Shown: piece after piece, positions 10,498 through 18,754 of the stretch
Numbering within the stretch: the stretch's first letter is position 1
Layout of the letters: each line of letters begins with the position of its first letter
Assembly: GCA_963798505.1 (NCBI GenBank)
Contig: CAWCTX010000013.1
Coordinates: 1 to 44,430, forward strand
Length of the DNA: 44,430 nt
Direction of reading: 5' to 3'
DNA from: CAVWSM01 sp963798505
GTDB taxonomy: Bacteria; Actinomycetota; Actinomycetes; Jiangellales; Jiangellaceae
Translations under genes and position numbers: made by a program
The notes under the pieces: model-generated
Databases searched by the model: none
What the model saw: the letters and a program-made list of their open reading frames with translations, nothing else
Told to the model about the DNA's origin: nothing

Positions 10498-10916
10498 CTG
10501 TGGCTGCGAATGGGTCCGGTCAGGCGCACGACCGGCACTTCCCTTCCGTCGCTGGCCGGGCTGCCCGTCCGCACGAATGCGTTTACGCAGCCGGCGCCGA
10601 CGCGCATGCGGCTGGTCCGGATGCGGTGCGCGATGGGCCGCCCAGCTTTAACCCACGAGCCGGGCGCAACCGATGTTGCCCTCATCGCATCTTGTTGCGC
10701 CGGGCGTACCCGATCGACCGACTCGATGTAACGAGCACTACCGCCCCACAGAACTCCCGCGTGGAACCGGCCGACTGTGTGGCCGTGTTCGTGGCCGCCG
10801 TACCAGTCGCCGTACGAGCCGTCGGAGACCCAGCCGAATGTCGACGGGCCGGTCGGGCCGGACGCCACTGTGCCCGGCTGCGGAGTCTGCGTAATGCCGG
10901 AGGCGAGGCCGCGCAT
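10494..10916 (-). CDS. Hypothetical protein, 140 residues
   Basis: No family recognised. The reading frame has strong G/C in third positions and a natural composition rich in Gly, Trp, Tyr and His (for example STFGWVSDGSYGDWYGGHEH), unlike the Arg/Pro-rich antisense frames nearby. It is convergent with the RhtA-like gene and shares its stop codon through a CTAG palindrome. No signal peptide or membrane helix. The start ATG at 10914-10916 has no clear ribosome binding site, and the gene abuts the duplicated block, so it may be the 3' piece of something longer. Confidence 0.45.
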   Translation of the reverse strand: MRGLASGITQTPQPGTVASGPTGPSTFGWVSDGSYGDWYGGHEHGHTVGRFHAGVLWGGSARYIESVDRVRPAQQDAMRATSVAPGSWVKAGRPIAHRIRTSRMRVGAGCVNAFVRTGSPASDGREVPVVRLTGPIRSHS

Positions 10917-10970
10917 GAAGAACCCGGAGGTGCTGATTGGCCTCGGAGGTGACCCCCAACCTCGCCCTAA

Positions 10971-13900
10971 TGTTCTTCCGCGGCCCGACGGAGGGGCGGC
11001 GGGCGAGACTAGGTGGAAGCAGGCGCCGGGCCTGGTGCCGGAGTCCGGAGGGCGTTATCGATCTGCGCGCGGGAGCTGATCTCGAGTTTGCGATAGGCGT
11101 GGCTCAGGTGCACCTCGACCGTCTTGATGGTGACGAAGAGGGTTTGCGCGATCTCCTTGTTGCTCATCCCGTCGGCAGCGTGCTGGGCCACCCGTCGCTC
11201 GCTAGCGGTGAGTGCGTCGAGCCCCGTCTGGCGGACCCTTCGCGGCCTGGCACCGGTGGCGGCAATCTCTTCGTTTGCCCGCCCGGCGAGCCCGAATGCG
11301 CCACTCCGCAGCGCGAGGTCGACGCCCTGCCGGAGCCGCTCGCGTGCCTCAATCCGCTTGTTTTCGCGCCGGAGCGCGGCGCCGAGATCGACGAGGGCGT
11401 GCCCGTACTTAAGCCGAGCTTGTGAGCCCGCGAGCACCTCGACCGCCTCCCGGAGCAGCCCGATGCCCGCCGTGCCGCCCTCAACCAGGCCGAGCACGCG
11501 CAGGCAGGCGCCGATGGCATGCGGATCACCCCAACGTCGAGCGAGCGCCAACTCTTCAGCGGCGAGCGCGCGCGCCTCGTCGTTCCGATCGAGCAGGCGA
11601 AGGCCCTCGGCGGCCCAGCTGCGCCACGGCACGTTGCTTGGATTGTTGAACAGGACCGGCCGAAGGGTCTCGCCGACTTGGCGCAGCTCCTCGACTCCCC
11701 GCTCGGGGCTTCCGGTCTCGATGCGCACACGGGCGCGGTAGAGCCGAAACCAGACGAGGAGGACCTGGTCGAGCGGTAGCTGCTCGGGGAAGCCACCCCG
11801 GTCGATCACTCGCGTCGCTTCGTCCGCGTCTCCTTGCTCGAGCAGCGCATGCGCCAGGAAGCCGATGTTGTGCGGCCAGGCCACGCGCATGCCGTGCGCG
11901 ACGCTGAGATCGATCGCCTCCCGCAGATCGGAGACCGCTGCTCGAAGATCGCCGCGATCGGTCTGGCACTTGCCGCGCCAGAGCAACAGGTACGCGAGGT
12001 TGAAGATGTCCCCGCGCCGGTGGGCCTGCGCGACCGCTTGGTCGAAGATGGGAACCGCTTCGTCGAGCAACCCCGACCGGAATAGCGCATTCACCGCGTA
12101 AACGAACGCGCTCGAGCCGCTCGCCAACAGATTCCCGGACGCGAGCGCGCGCCGGGCGAGCTCGATTGCACGCTCGCGGTACAGCGCCAGCCGGGACTCG
12201 TAATGCGCCATCGTGGCAAGCAGGATCTCGCTGCCGTGGCCTCCGTGCAGCGCATCCATGTCAAGGTCACCGATCGTTGCTTCGGCGATGGGAAAGGTCC
12301 GCGGGTTCCACCAAGCCGAGCCGATCAGCTCCGCCAATAGCAGTTCGTAAAGGTCCGGATCTCGCTGCCGATCGACCTCGCCAAGCGCCTGCTCGATGAC
12401 TGCAAGAGCCTCCCCGATCCGGTCCGTGTACCAGAGCGCGCGGCCCAGCTCGAGCGCGATCGCACCGCGCCGCGACGGATCGGCAAGGAGCTCCAGACCG
12501 GCTCGCAGGTGGTCGGCCGCAGCCGGGCCGTTCGTCCGCCGCTCCGCAAAACCGAGCTCGACCAGCACCTCAGCCCGAGCAGCCGGATCGATCTTCTCCT
12601 CGAGCGCTCGGGTGAGATACCCGACCGCGGCCTCGGCCGCGCCCTCAGCGAGCGACCGCGCGGCCGCTTGGCGAAGGGTCGAGACCACGAACGGGTCGGC
12701 CCGCGGGGTGACGCGGAGGAGGTGGCCCGCGGCACTCTCCGGCAGGGCGCCGGCGTCGAGCAGCAGTTCAGCGGCCGAGCGGTGCGCGGCGTCTCGTTCA
12801 ACCACATCGAGCGTCTCGTGGACGGCGCTGCGGACCACGGAGTGGTAGAACTCGAGTGGATCCTCGCGCCGGAGGAGGTCGAGCCGAACAAGGGTCGCCG
12901 CCGCAGGACCAAGTTCGTGCGCCTCCACGCCGGCCAGCGCGGCCGCGTGGCGCAGCCCGGTCCCGTCGCCGAGAATCGAGGCGGCGCGGAGGAGGGCAAG
13001 CGCCGCCGGTGGCAGCCGAGCGAGGCGCAGCCCGACGGCGCGAGAAACGCCCTGCGCCCCGATTGCCAGCAGACGGGGTACGTTGTCGGCGGTCGGGCTG
13101 GTTCCCTCCCGTGCAACGGCGTCGAGCACCGCCCCGATGAAGAGCGGATTCCCACCGGTCGCCGCTTCGAGGGCGGCGCCGAAGGCTTCATCCGGCTTTA
13201 GGCCATGCAGCTCGTGTGCGAGCACGGCGATCGAGGCTCGCCCCAGCGGTTCCGGGCGAATCGCCGCCGCCGCCGGATCGGCAAGCAGCTCCGTGACCAG
13301 TGTCGGATCGCGGCTCTCCCCCTCTGGCGGCCGCGTTCCCACGGTGACGAGGAGAGGCACCCCATCCAACCTTCGCGTCAGGTAGAGCAGCCACCGCAGG
13401 GACGGGGTGTCCGCCCAGTGCAGGTCGTCGATCGCGAGCAGCGTCGGCCGGTGAAGGGCGACGTTGGCGGCAAGCCAGTAGAGACCGTGGAGGATCGCGA
13501 ACGAGCCCTCCGCGGGCGGGTCCTGAGAACCGGTGGCTCGCGAAGTCCCGAACAGCGGGTCCACGAGCGTGGCAGGCCCCGACAGCAGCTCCGCACGGAG
13601 ATCCGGAGAGGCGGACGCGACCAGCGGCTCGAACAGCTGACGGACGATCCCGTACGCAAACTCGCCCTCGAACTCGCCGCCACGGGCGGCGAGCACTCGC
13701 ATCCCCACCGAATCCGCAATCGTGCGCGCCTCGGCCAGCAAGCGGGTCTTGCCGATGCCGGCACTCCCCTCGATGACGGCAAACCGCCCGCCGCCACCCT
13801 GCGCCGCCTCCACAAGCGCCTCCAGCGCCGCGACCTGCGCCTCGCGCTCCAGGAGCAACACGGTAGGTCCACCCAGAGGCACGCCACTCGCCAGTGCCAT

Positions 13901-13980
13901 CACGACCAATCCGTTGAACCCTCAGCACCCACAGTCTAGGGCCGCGTTCGGGGTTGGCCCCGACGCGAGGCGGCCCGTCC
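10971..13980. repeat. 3-kb duplicated block, copy B
   Basis: The intact partner of 3593-6602, in the same orientation and starting at the same TGTTCTTCCGCGGCCCGACG element. Homology covers the full LuxR-type gene plus about 40 bases downstream of its stop and about 70 bases upstream of its start. The copies are clearly diverged, with frequent synonymous and some amino-acid changes, so the duplication is not recent. Confidence 0.8.
11009..13909 (-). CDS. AAA-ATPase/LuxR-type transcriptional regulator
   Basis: Intact large transcription factor of 966 residues. The N-terminal P-loop ATPase has Walker A EGSAGIGKT at residues 47-55 and Walker B LLAIDDLHWAD at about 157-167. A winged-helix/TPR-like middle of some 600 residues follows, and a C-terminal LuxR helix-turn-helix at about 895-955 (LTASERRVAQHAADG, SNKEIAQTLFVTIKTVEVHL). 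Family members usually sense a ligand or protein through the TPR part and use ATP binding to switch DNA binding on. The size and order match LAL/MalT-like regulators, abundant in actinobacteria. The start could be GTG 13909 or the ATG three codons in. Upstream sequence shared with the twin gene includes TAGACT. No cognate target operon is evident next door. GC content and codon use match the surroundings. Confidence 0.92.
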   Translation of the reverse strand: MVVMALASGVPLGGPTVLLLEREAQVAALEALVEAAQGGGGRFAVIEGSAGIGKTRLLAEARTIADSVGMRVLAARGGEFEGEFAYGIVRQLFEPLVASASPDLRAELLSGPATLVDPLFGTSRATGSQDPPAEGSFAILHGLYWLAANVALHRPTLLAIDDLHWADTPSLRWLLYLTRRLDGVPLLVTVGTRPPEGESRDPTLVTELLADPAAAAIRPEPLGRASIAVLAHELHGLKPDEAFGAALEAATGGNPLFIGAVLDAVAREGTSPTADNVPRLLAIGAQGVSRAVGLRLARLPPAALALLRAASILGDGTGLRHAAALAGVEAHELGPAAATLVRLDLLRREDPLEFYHSVVRSAVHETLDVVERDAAHRSAAELLLDAGALPESAAGHLLRVTPRADPFVVSTLRQAAARSLAEGAAEAAVGYLTRALEEKIDPAARAEVLVELGFAERRTNGPAAADHLRAGLELLADPSRRGAIALELGRALWYTDRIGEALAVIEQALGEVDRQRDPDLYELLLAELIGSAWWNPRTFPIAEATIGDLDMDALHGGHGSEILLATMAHYESRLALYRERAIELARRALASGNLLASGSSAFVYAVNALFRSGLLDEAVPIFDQAVAQAHRRGDIFNLAYLLLWRGKCQTDRGDLRAAVSDLREAIDLSVAHGMRVAWPHNIGFLAHALLEQGDADEATRVIDRGGFPEQLPLDQVLLVWFRLYRARVRIETGSPERGVEELRQVGETLRPVLFNNPSNVPWRSWAAEGLRLLDRNDEARALAAEELALARRWGDPHAIGACLRVLGLVEGGTAGIGLLREAVEVLAGSQARLKYGHALVDLGAALRRENKRIEARERLRQGVDLALRSGAFGLAGRANEEIAATGARPRRVRQTGLDALTASERRVAQHAADGMSNKEIAQTLFVTIKTVEVHLSHAYRKLEISSRAQIDNALRTPAPGPAPAST

Positions 13981-14061
13981 GGGTGCAGCGTCTACCACGA
14001 ATGATCGCGACAGCCCCGGCTTGGCCGATCGAGCGATGGGACGGAGATGGGATGCGCGCAG

Positions 14062-14480
14062 GGTGATCGTGAACGAGTTCATGAGTCTCGACGGGGTCGT
14101 GCAGCGCCCGGCGCCGCCGACGAGGCTACGAGCGGCGGTTCACGTATGGCGGCTGGTACCTGGGCTACTTCGACGACCTCTCCCAGAAGTGGGTGGTCGA
14201 GAGCTTGACCGGGCCGGCGGGCTTCCAAGTCGGGCGTTGCACCCACGAGGTGTTCGCCGCCTGCGCCGACGAGGAGCAGGAGCTCACCCAGCCTCTGAAC
14301 ACGCGGCCGAAGTAGGCGGCATCGACGACGCCAACTCTTGGGAGCCGCTGGGGTGGCAGAACGCGACGCAATTCCAGAGCGACCTCGCCGAAACCGGAGC
14401 CGCTGAAGCGAGACGGTGATGACGTGCACGTGCTCGGCAACCCCCACATGGTCCAAAAGAACCGTCCGGATGAGAACAAG
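14062..14480 (+). pseudogene. DHFR-like/RibD C-terminal domain protein, decayed
   Basis: Fragments of a dihydrofolate-reductase-family (RibD C-terminal-like) protein follow each other in three frames. VIVNEFMSLDGVVQ starts at GTG 14062; GGWYLGYFDDLSQKWVVESL and QELTQPLNTRPK come in a second frame that ends in TAG near 14314; EPLGWQNATQFQSDLAE and then GDDVHVLGNPHMVQ come in further frames. The C-terminal third expected after VHVLG is absent, replaced by charged sequence leading into the WhiB gene. Several frame changes plus loss of the C-terminus make real decay more likely here than at other broken loci. These small proteins are NADPH reductases of unassigned substrate. Confidence 0.7.
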
Positions 14481-14559
14481 CGACAGAGCAACAGAGCTCA
14501 GATCACCGCTAGTACCGCTAGTACCGAGTCCGAGAACAGACGAGGAGGTAGACGGACAC

Positions 14560-14832
14560 ATGATGGTGGGCCCCGGCTTCGACCAGACTTTGGCTGTCGA
14601 GGTGCTTCCCTGCGGGAGCGACCCGGAGCTCTTCTTCGCCGAGTCACCCGAGGACGTCGAGTTCGCCAAGGCCCTCTGCCTGAGCTGCCCCGTGCGGGCG
14701 GCTTGCCTGGCGGGAGCCCTCGAGCGGCGCGAGCCCTGGGGGGTATGGGGCGGCCAGCTCTTCATCTCGGGAGTCGTTGTTCCACGTAAGCGGCCACGCG
14801 GTCGACCTCGTAAGCGCGACGTCGCGGCGTAG
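14560..14832 (+). CDS. whiB7: WhiB7-like iron-sulfur transcriptional regulator
   Basis: Wbl-family protein of 90 residues. Four cysteines at 18, 40, 43 and 49 (C-x21-C-x2-C-x5-C) form the [4Fe-4S] site. The GVWGG turn at 61-65 contacts sigma region 4 in the family. The C-terminus, RKRPRGRPRKRD, is an AT-hook. The combination of GVWGG and a GRP AT-hook is the hallmark of WhiB7, which with the principal sigma factor activates intrinsic antibiotic-resistance genes. ATG 14560 is chosen because GAGGAGG lies at 14542-14548. The characteristic WhiB7 leader with an attenuating upstream ORF is not obvious; the upstream space holds a decayed DHFR-like gene and a tandem CTAGTACCG repeat. An MmpL transporter gene lies 636 bases downstream. 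Confidence 0.9.
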   Translation: MMVGPGFDQTLAVEVLPCGSDPELFFAESPEDVEFAKALCLSCPVRAACLAGALERREPWGVWGGQLFISGVVVPRKRPRGRPRKRDVAA

Positions 14833-14882
14833 ACCGATCCACCGGGGTCACCCGACCCCTATCCAGGGAGCCAGGAATCGAC

Positions 14883-14966
14883 ATGAATCTCACCCCACGG
14901 AACCACATCGGCACCGACGACACCGGCGCCGGCGACACCTACACCGCCTACAGAGCACCGAGATGA
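14883..14966 (+). CDS. Possible 27-residue leader ORF
   Basis: A short frame beginning MNLTPRNHIG and ending YRAPR. An AGGGAG lies about 13 bases upstream, rather far. Its stop overlaps the start of the next frame as ATGA (14963-14966), a common coupling arrangement; both start with the same ATGAATCTCA. It may be a leader peptide, or the true N-terminus of the next protein separated by an indel. No homology recognised. Confidence 0.3.
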   Translation: MNLTPRNHIGTDDTGAGDTYTAYRAPR

Positions 14967-15277
14967 ATCTCATGTATGAAGGCCTAAGAGATGGCGCGGA
15001 TGGGGCGCCCCCTCCCGATGGCAAGACACCCAGCATCACGATCTACAAGAACGGCGAGGCGGTGTCGCTGGGATGCGCGCCCGGCGCCATCGCCCCCGGA
15101 GCCGGCAGCGTGTGCGGGTGGGACACCAGCGGTGACGGCTACACCGTCGTGTACAGCGCCGAGGCTTACTACCGGAGCGCACTTGACGATGACTACTACT
15201 CGAGGCGGCGCTCGTTCTGGTTCGATGGCTGGCGCGAGCGACCCGCGCCCCACCAAGGGTCGCTGAAGTCGTGGTGA
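14963..15277 (+). CDS. Hypothetical protein, 104 residues
   Basis: Unrecognised. The sequence has natural composition, with KTPSITIYKNGEAVSLGCAP and CGWDTSGDGYTVVYSAEAYY suggesting a small beta-rich domain with two cysteines, followed by a basic and aromatic tail (RRRSFWFDGWRERP). No signal peptide or membrane segment. Start ATG overlaps the stop of the preceding short frame. It sits between the WhiB7-like gene and the MmpL gene on the same strand. Confidence 0.45.
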   Translation: MNLMYEGLRDGADGAPPPDGKTPSITIYKNGEAVSLGCAPGAIAPGAGSVCGWDTSGDGYTVVYSAEAYYRSALDDDYYSRRRSFWFDGWRERPAPHQGSLKSW

Positions 15278-15378
15278 GTCCCACCCCCTTCCCGGCGTCG
15301 ACCACCTGCACCACCTTGGGATCGATCACGCAAAACAGGGTTCGGTATCCCTTGCCTGAACGCGAAAGGGGTACCGAT

Positions 15379-15471
15379 GTGAAGGTCGGCGGAAAACGGG
15401 TGGCGGTCTGGCGTCACGAAGTCGAAGACTGTCTAACGATCGGGTCCGTGAACCTTGGGGGTGCCCGATGA
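15379..15471 (+). CDS. Possible 30-residue ORF ahead of the MmpL gene
   Basis: GTG start with AAAGGGG about seven bases upstream; the peptide is KVGGKRVAVWRHEVEDC plus a short tail. Its TGA (15469-15471) overlaps the presumed ATG of the MmpL gene as ATGA. It lies in the frame that the MmpL protein uses after its first indel, so it could be a coupled leader peptide or just an open stretch. No homology recognised. Confidence 0.25.
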   Translation: MKVGGKRVAVWRHEVEDCLTIGSVNLGGAR

Positions 15472-17664
15472 AGGTTTTCGACTACGTCGCTTGCGCGGGC
15501 CTGTAGCCGCCATCCTGGGCGCACGCTCGTGGCGTGGGGTGTTGTGCTGGTTGGTTCGGTCGTGGCGCTGATGCTTGTGTTGACCGGGTTTACGACCGAG
15601 GCGACCGGGACGAACAACCCGGAGTCGGAGCGGGCCGAGGAGCGGCTGGTCGCGGCCTTTCCTCCGGGTCCGGAGCGGGCGGTCTCCGATCTGATCGTCG
15701 TGCGGTCGGCGAGCTCGACGGTCGACGACGAAGGTTTCCGCAGCTTCGTCGACGGGCTGGTGGGTTCGGGCGACGAAACCGGCGCCGTGCGTCAGCGCGC
15801 TGACGTACTACGACACCGACGACCCGTCGCTGGTCTCGGCCGACCGCCGGGCGACGCTGGTCCTGCTCAACGTCACCGACGATGAGGCGGTGGGCGACGT
15901 CATCGACGTCGTCGAACGCGCGGACGCCGACCCGGATTTTGCGGTCACGATCACGGGGGGCACGACGCGCGATCACGACTTCAACGAGCTGTCCGAGCGG
16001 GATCTCATCAACGGTGAGGTCAAGTTCGGGTTGCCGGCTGCGCTGATCGTCTTGTTGCTGGTGTTCGGCACGGTGGTCGCGGGTCTGGTGCCGCTGCTGA
16101 TGGCGCTGGTCGCGATCATCAGCGCGCTCGGGCTGGTGGCGCTGCTCACCCAGCTTGTCGAGCTGTCGGTCTTCACCACGAACATGCTCACCGGGATGGG
16201 GCTGGCGCTGGGCATCGACTACGCGCTGTTCGTGATTTCGCGCTACCGCGAGGAGCGGGGCCGCGGGCGGGTGCCGGGCGAGGCGATCGTGGCGACCGGG
16301 GCGACGGCGAGCCGCGCCGTGCTGTTCAGCGGGTCGGCGTTCGTGATCGCCATGTTCGGTCTGCTGCTGGTGCCCTCGTCGATCTTCCGCAGCCTGGCCG
16401 CCGGCGCGATCCTGGTCGGCATCACCTCGCTGGCCGTCGCGCTCACCCTGCTGCCGGCGCTGCTCGGGCTGCTGCAGTGACCGTGTCGACGCGATCAGGT
16501 TGCCGTTCGTCGGGCGGCGCTCGTTGGAGCGCGACAACCCGGAGGGCCGGTTCTGGGGTGCGATCATCGACCGTGTGCTGCGCCGCCCCGCGGTCAGCCT
16601 CGCCGATAAGTACCGCCGCGCTGCTGGCGCTGGCATTGCCCGCCTTCGGGCTCAACATCGGCACCGCCGGGGTCAGCACGCTGCCCGACGACCTGGCGGC
16701 CAAGCAGGGCTATCTCGCGCTGCAACGCGACTTCCCGGCGCAGACCACCGACCCCGCCCACGTGCTTGTCACCAACTCCTCCGGCGAGGTCTCGGCCGCC
16801 CTTGAACGGCTACGCGACCTGCTCGCCGCCGACCCGCGCTTCGGGCCGGGGGAGATCGAGGAAGGCGGCGGCGAGGTGGCCGACCTCATCTTCCGGTGCG
16901 CGGCGACCCCGCCAGCGATGACACGATCACGCGCCGTGCGCGACCTGCGTGAGCAGCTGGTCCCGGAGGCGTTCGATGGGACCGACGCGGATCCGCTGGT
17001 GGGCGGGGCCACCTCGGAGTTCATCGACTACGTCGACAACGTCACCAACCCGGCGCCGCTGGTGTTCGGGTTCGTCCTCGGACTGTCACTGGTGCTGCTC
17101 ACCGTCGCGTTCCGCTCGGTCGTGATCGCGCTCACCGCGATCGCGCTCAACCTGCTCTCGGTCGGCGCCGCCTACGGCCTGCTGGTGCTCGTCTTCCAGC
17201 ACGGCATCGGTGCCGACCTGCTCGGCTTCCAGACCGTGGACACCATCGAGGCCTGGGTGCCGTTGTTCCTGTTCTCCGTCCTGTTCGGCCTGTCGATGGA
17301 CTACCAGGTCTTCCTGCTCAGCCGCATCCGTGAGCACTACGACCAGGGCGCCGACACCGCCAGTGCCGTGCGCTGGGGTGTCGCGTCCACCGCCCGCATC
17401 ATCACCGGCGCGGCGCTGATCATCGTGGCCGTGTTCTCCGGGTTCGCACGCGGCGACCTGGTCATGTTCCAACAGATGGGCTTCGGCATCGCTGTCTCGC
17501 TACTCATCGACGCCACCGTCATCCGCTCCGTGGTGCTGCCCAGCGCGATGGTGCTCCTCGGCGACCGCAACTGGTACCTCCCGCGCTGGCTCGAATGGCT
17601 CCCCCGCATCCAAGTCGAAGGCCACGTCGAGGCGCAGCCCCAACCAACCCCCGTATATAAGTGA
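15468..17664 (+). CDS. MmpL-family RND transporter, frameshifted
   Basis: Inner-membrane exporter driven by the proton gradient, about 730 residues when joined, with 11-12 helices. The N-terminus is rebuilt by dropping one T from a TTTT run at 15475-15478, giving an MKV start and RHPGRTLVAWGVVLV, the usual opening of this family. Both halves carry the paired Asp-Tyr proton-relay motifs: GLALGIDYALFVISRYREE in the first and GLSMDYQVFLLSRIREHYDQG in the second. Further frame changes near 15790, 16478, 16605 and 16900-16960 interrupt otherwise well-conserved sequence, so indel errors are the simplest explanation. Such transporters export lipids, siderophores or drugs; the substrate is not evident. 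The position 636 bases after a WhiB7-like regulator makes membership in a resistance regulon possible. Confidence 0.85.
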
Positions 17665-17705
17665 GAAGTGCCCACAACCGGCGTCGTGTGTCCAGCTCTT
17701 TCCGC

Positions 17706-17759
17706 GCTCGCCGTCAAGCTTCACCAGCCGACCGGCGAGCGGCAGCGCCCATGGGCGCT
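17706..17759. promoter_or_regulatory. Two strong dyads between the MmpL and PEPM-like genes
   Basis: GCTCGCCG (17706-17713) pairs perfectly with CGGCGAGC (17733-17740) across a 19-base loop and may terminate the MmpL transcript. Immediately after it lies the 16-bp perfect palindrome AGCGCCCATGGGCGCT (17744-17759), which looks more like a dimer-binding operator than a hairpin. It is 124 bases before the next start codon. Confidence 0.45.
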
Positions 17760-17882
17760 CGGTGCTGGACAACACGCCGACTGGGCGAGGTGCCAGGCGA
17801 TGACGGATCGAGAGATTCCGGTTGTCGCGCTCGAGCGAAAACGCGCCGCCGGACACGAAACGACGATTCGAGGAGGCACACA

Positions 17883-18674
17883 ATGACGACCGTTGCAGCA
17901 CGAGACGTCGTCGCTCTCGCCGAGCAGGCGGACACGTTGCGCCGTCTCCACACGGGTCCACGGCCGTTGGTCCTGCCCAACGCGTGGGACGCGGCGAGCG
18001 CCCGGTTGGTGGTGAAGGCCGGATTCCCTGTCGTTGCCACCTCGAGCGGCGCGATCGCCGCGACCCTCGGATACGAGGACAACGATTCGATGCCGGTGGA
18101 CGAGGCGTTCGGCGTCATCGCGCGGATCACGCGGAGCGTGTCGGTCCCGGTGACCGCCGACGTCGAGGCCGGCTATCGGCTCTCGCCCAAAGACTTGGTC
18201 GAACGGCTCATGGACGCGCGTGCCGTCGGCTGCAACCTCGAGGACACCGATCATCACCGCGGTACCGGCCTTGTCGACGCCGGCGAGAACGCCGAACGCC
18301 TACGCGCCGTCCGCCAGGCGGCGAGCGAGGCCGGCGTCGACATCGTCCTGAACGCGCGAGTTGACGTCCTGCGCCTGGAGGGGGACCGCCGTGAGCTGTT
18401 CGAGGAGGCGGTGCGACGCGCGCGCCTCTACCTTCGGGCGGGCGCCGATTGCGTGTTCCCGATACGGCTCTCGGACGATGAGCTGATTGGTGAGTTCGTC
18501 CGGCGCGTCGAGGGCCCGGTCAACGTCGTGGGGGCCGGCGCGCCCCCGCTCGCGCGTCTGGCCGAGCTCGCTGTCGCCAGGGTCAGTTACGCCGGGCTCC
18601 TCATGAACCAGCTCTACGCCGCTCATGAGGCGAAGCTGTCCGAGATCGCGGCGGAGGCTACCGCGATCGCCTGA
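17883..18674 (+). CDS. Isocitrate lyase/PEP mutase superfamily protein
   Basis: A TIM-barrel enzyme of 263 residues, of the PEPM/ICL group that forms or breaks C-C or P-C bonds of oxo-acids with Mg2+. Visible are PLVLPNAWDAASARLV near residues 29-43, VATSSGAIAATLGYED, the metal-site strand TADVEAGY at 91-98, and GCNLEDTD, as in carboxyphosphonoenolpyruvate mutase/oxaloacetate-hydrolase-like proteins. The catalytic CGH loop of true isocitrate lyases is absent, so it is not a glyoxylate-shunt enzyme. ATG 17883 follows GAGGAGG (17870-17876), which fixes the start. It is the first gene of a same-strand run with the DUF899, VOC and sigma-factor genes; 80 bases separate it from the next one, so co-transcription is likely. 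Substrate unknown. Confidence 0.85.
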   Translation: MTTVAARDVVALAEQADTLRRLHTGPRPLVLPNAWDAASARLVVKAGFPVVATSSGAIAATLGYEDNDSMPVDEAFGVIARITRSVSVPVTADVEAGYRLSPKDLVERLMDARAVGCNLEDTDHHRGTGLVDAGENAERLRAVRQAASEAGVDIVLNARVDVLRLEGDRRELFEEAVRRARLYLRAGADCVFPIRLSDDELIGEFVRRVEGPVNVVGAGAPPLARLAELAVARVSYAGLLMNQLYAAHEAKLSEIAAEATAIA

Positions 18675-18754
18675 CCGCATGCGCTGTTCGACGGCGAGCG
18701 ATGGATTGCGTCGCCTTCTTGGATCTCAACAAGAAACGAGAAGGAGGCCCAGTC

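Noticed and set aside
14506..14523. Tandem CTAGTACCG repeat read as part of a WhiB7 attenuator
   Set aside because: Only two units, no terminator hairpin or convincing upstream ORF around it; kept only as a remark in the WhiB entry.
14079..14765. Minus-strand open frame of about 230 codons over the WhiB region
   Set aside because: Overlaps the WhiB gene with its four Cys, GVWGG and good ribosome site; composition of the minus frame is not protein-like.
18684..18715. ECF-type promoter (TGTTCGA, 17 bases, CGTC) before the DUF899 gene
   Set aside because: Matches are loose, and no second copy was found before the PEPM-like gene, so it cannot be supported.
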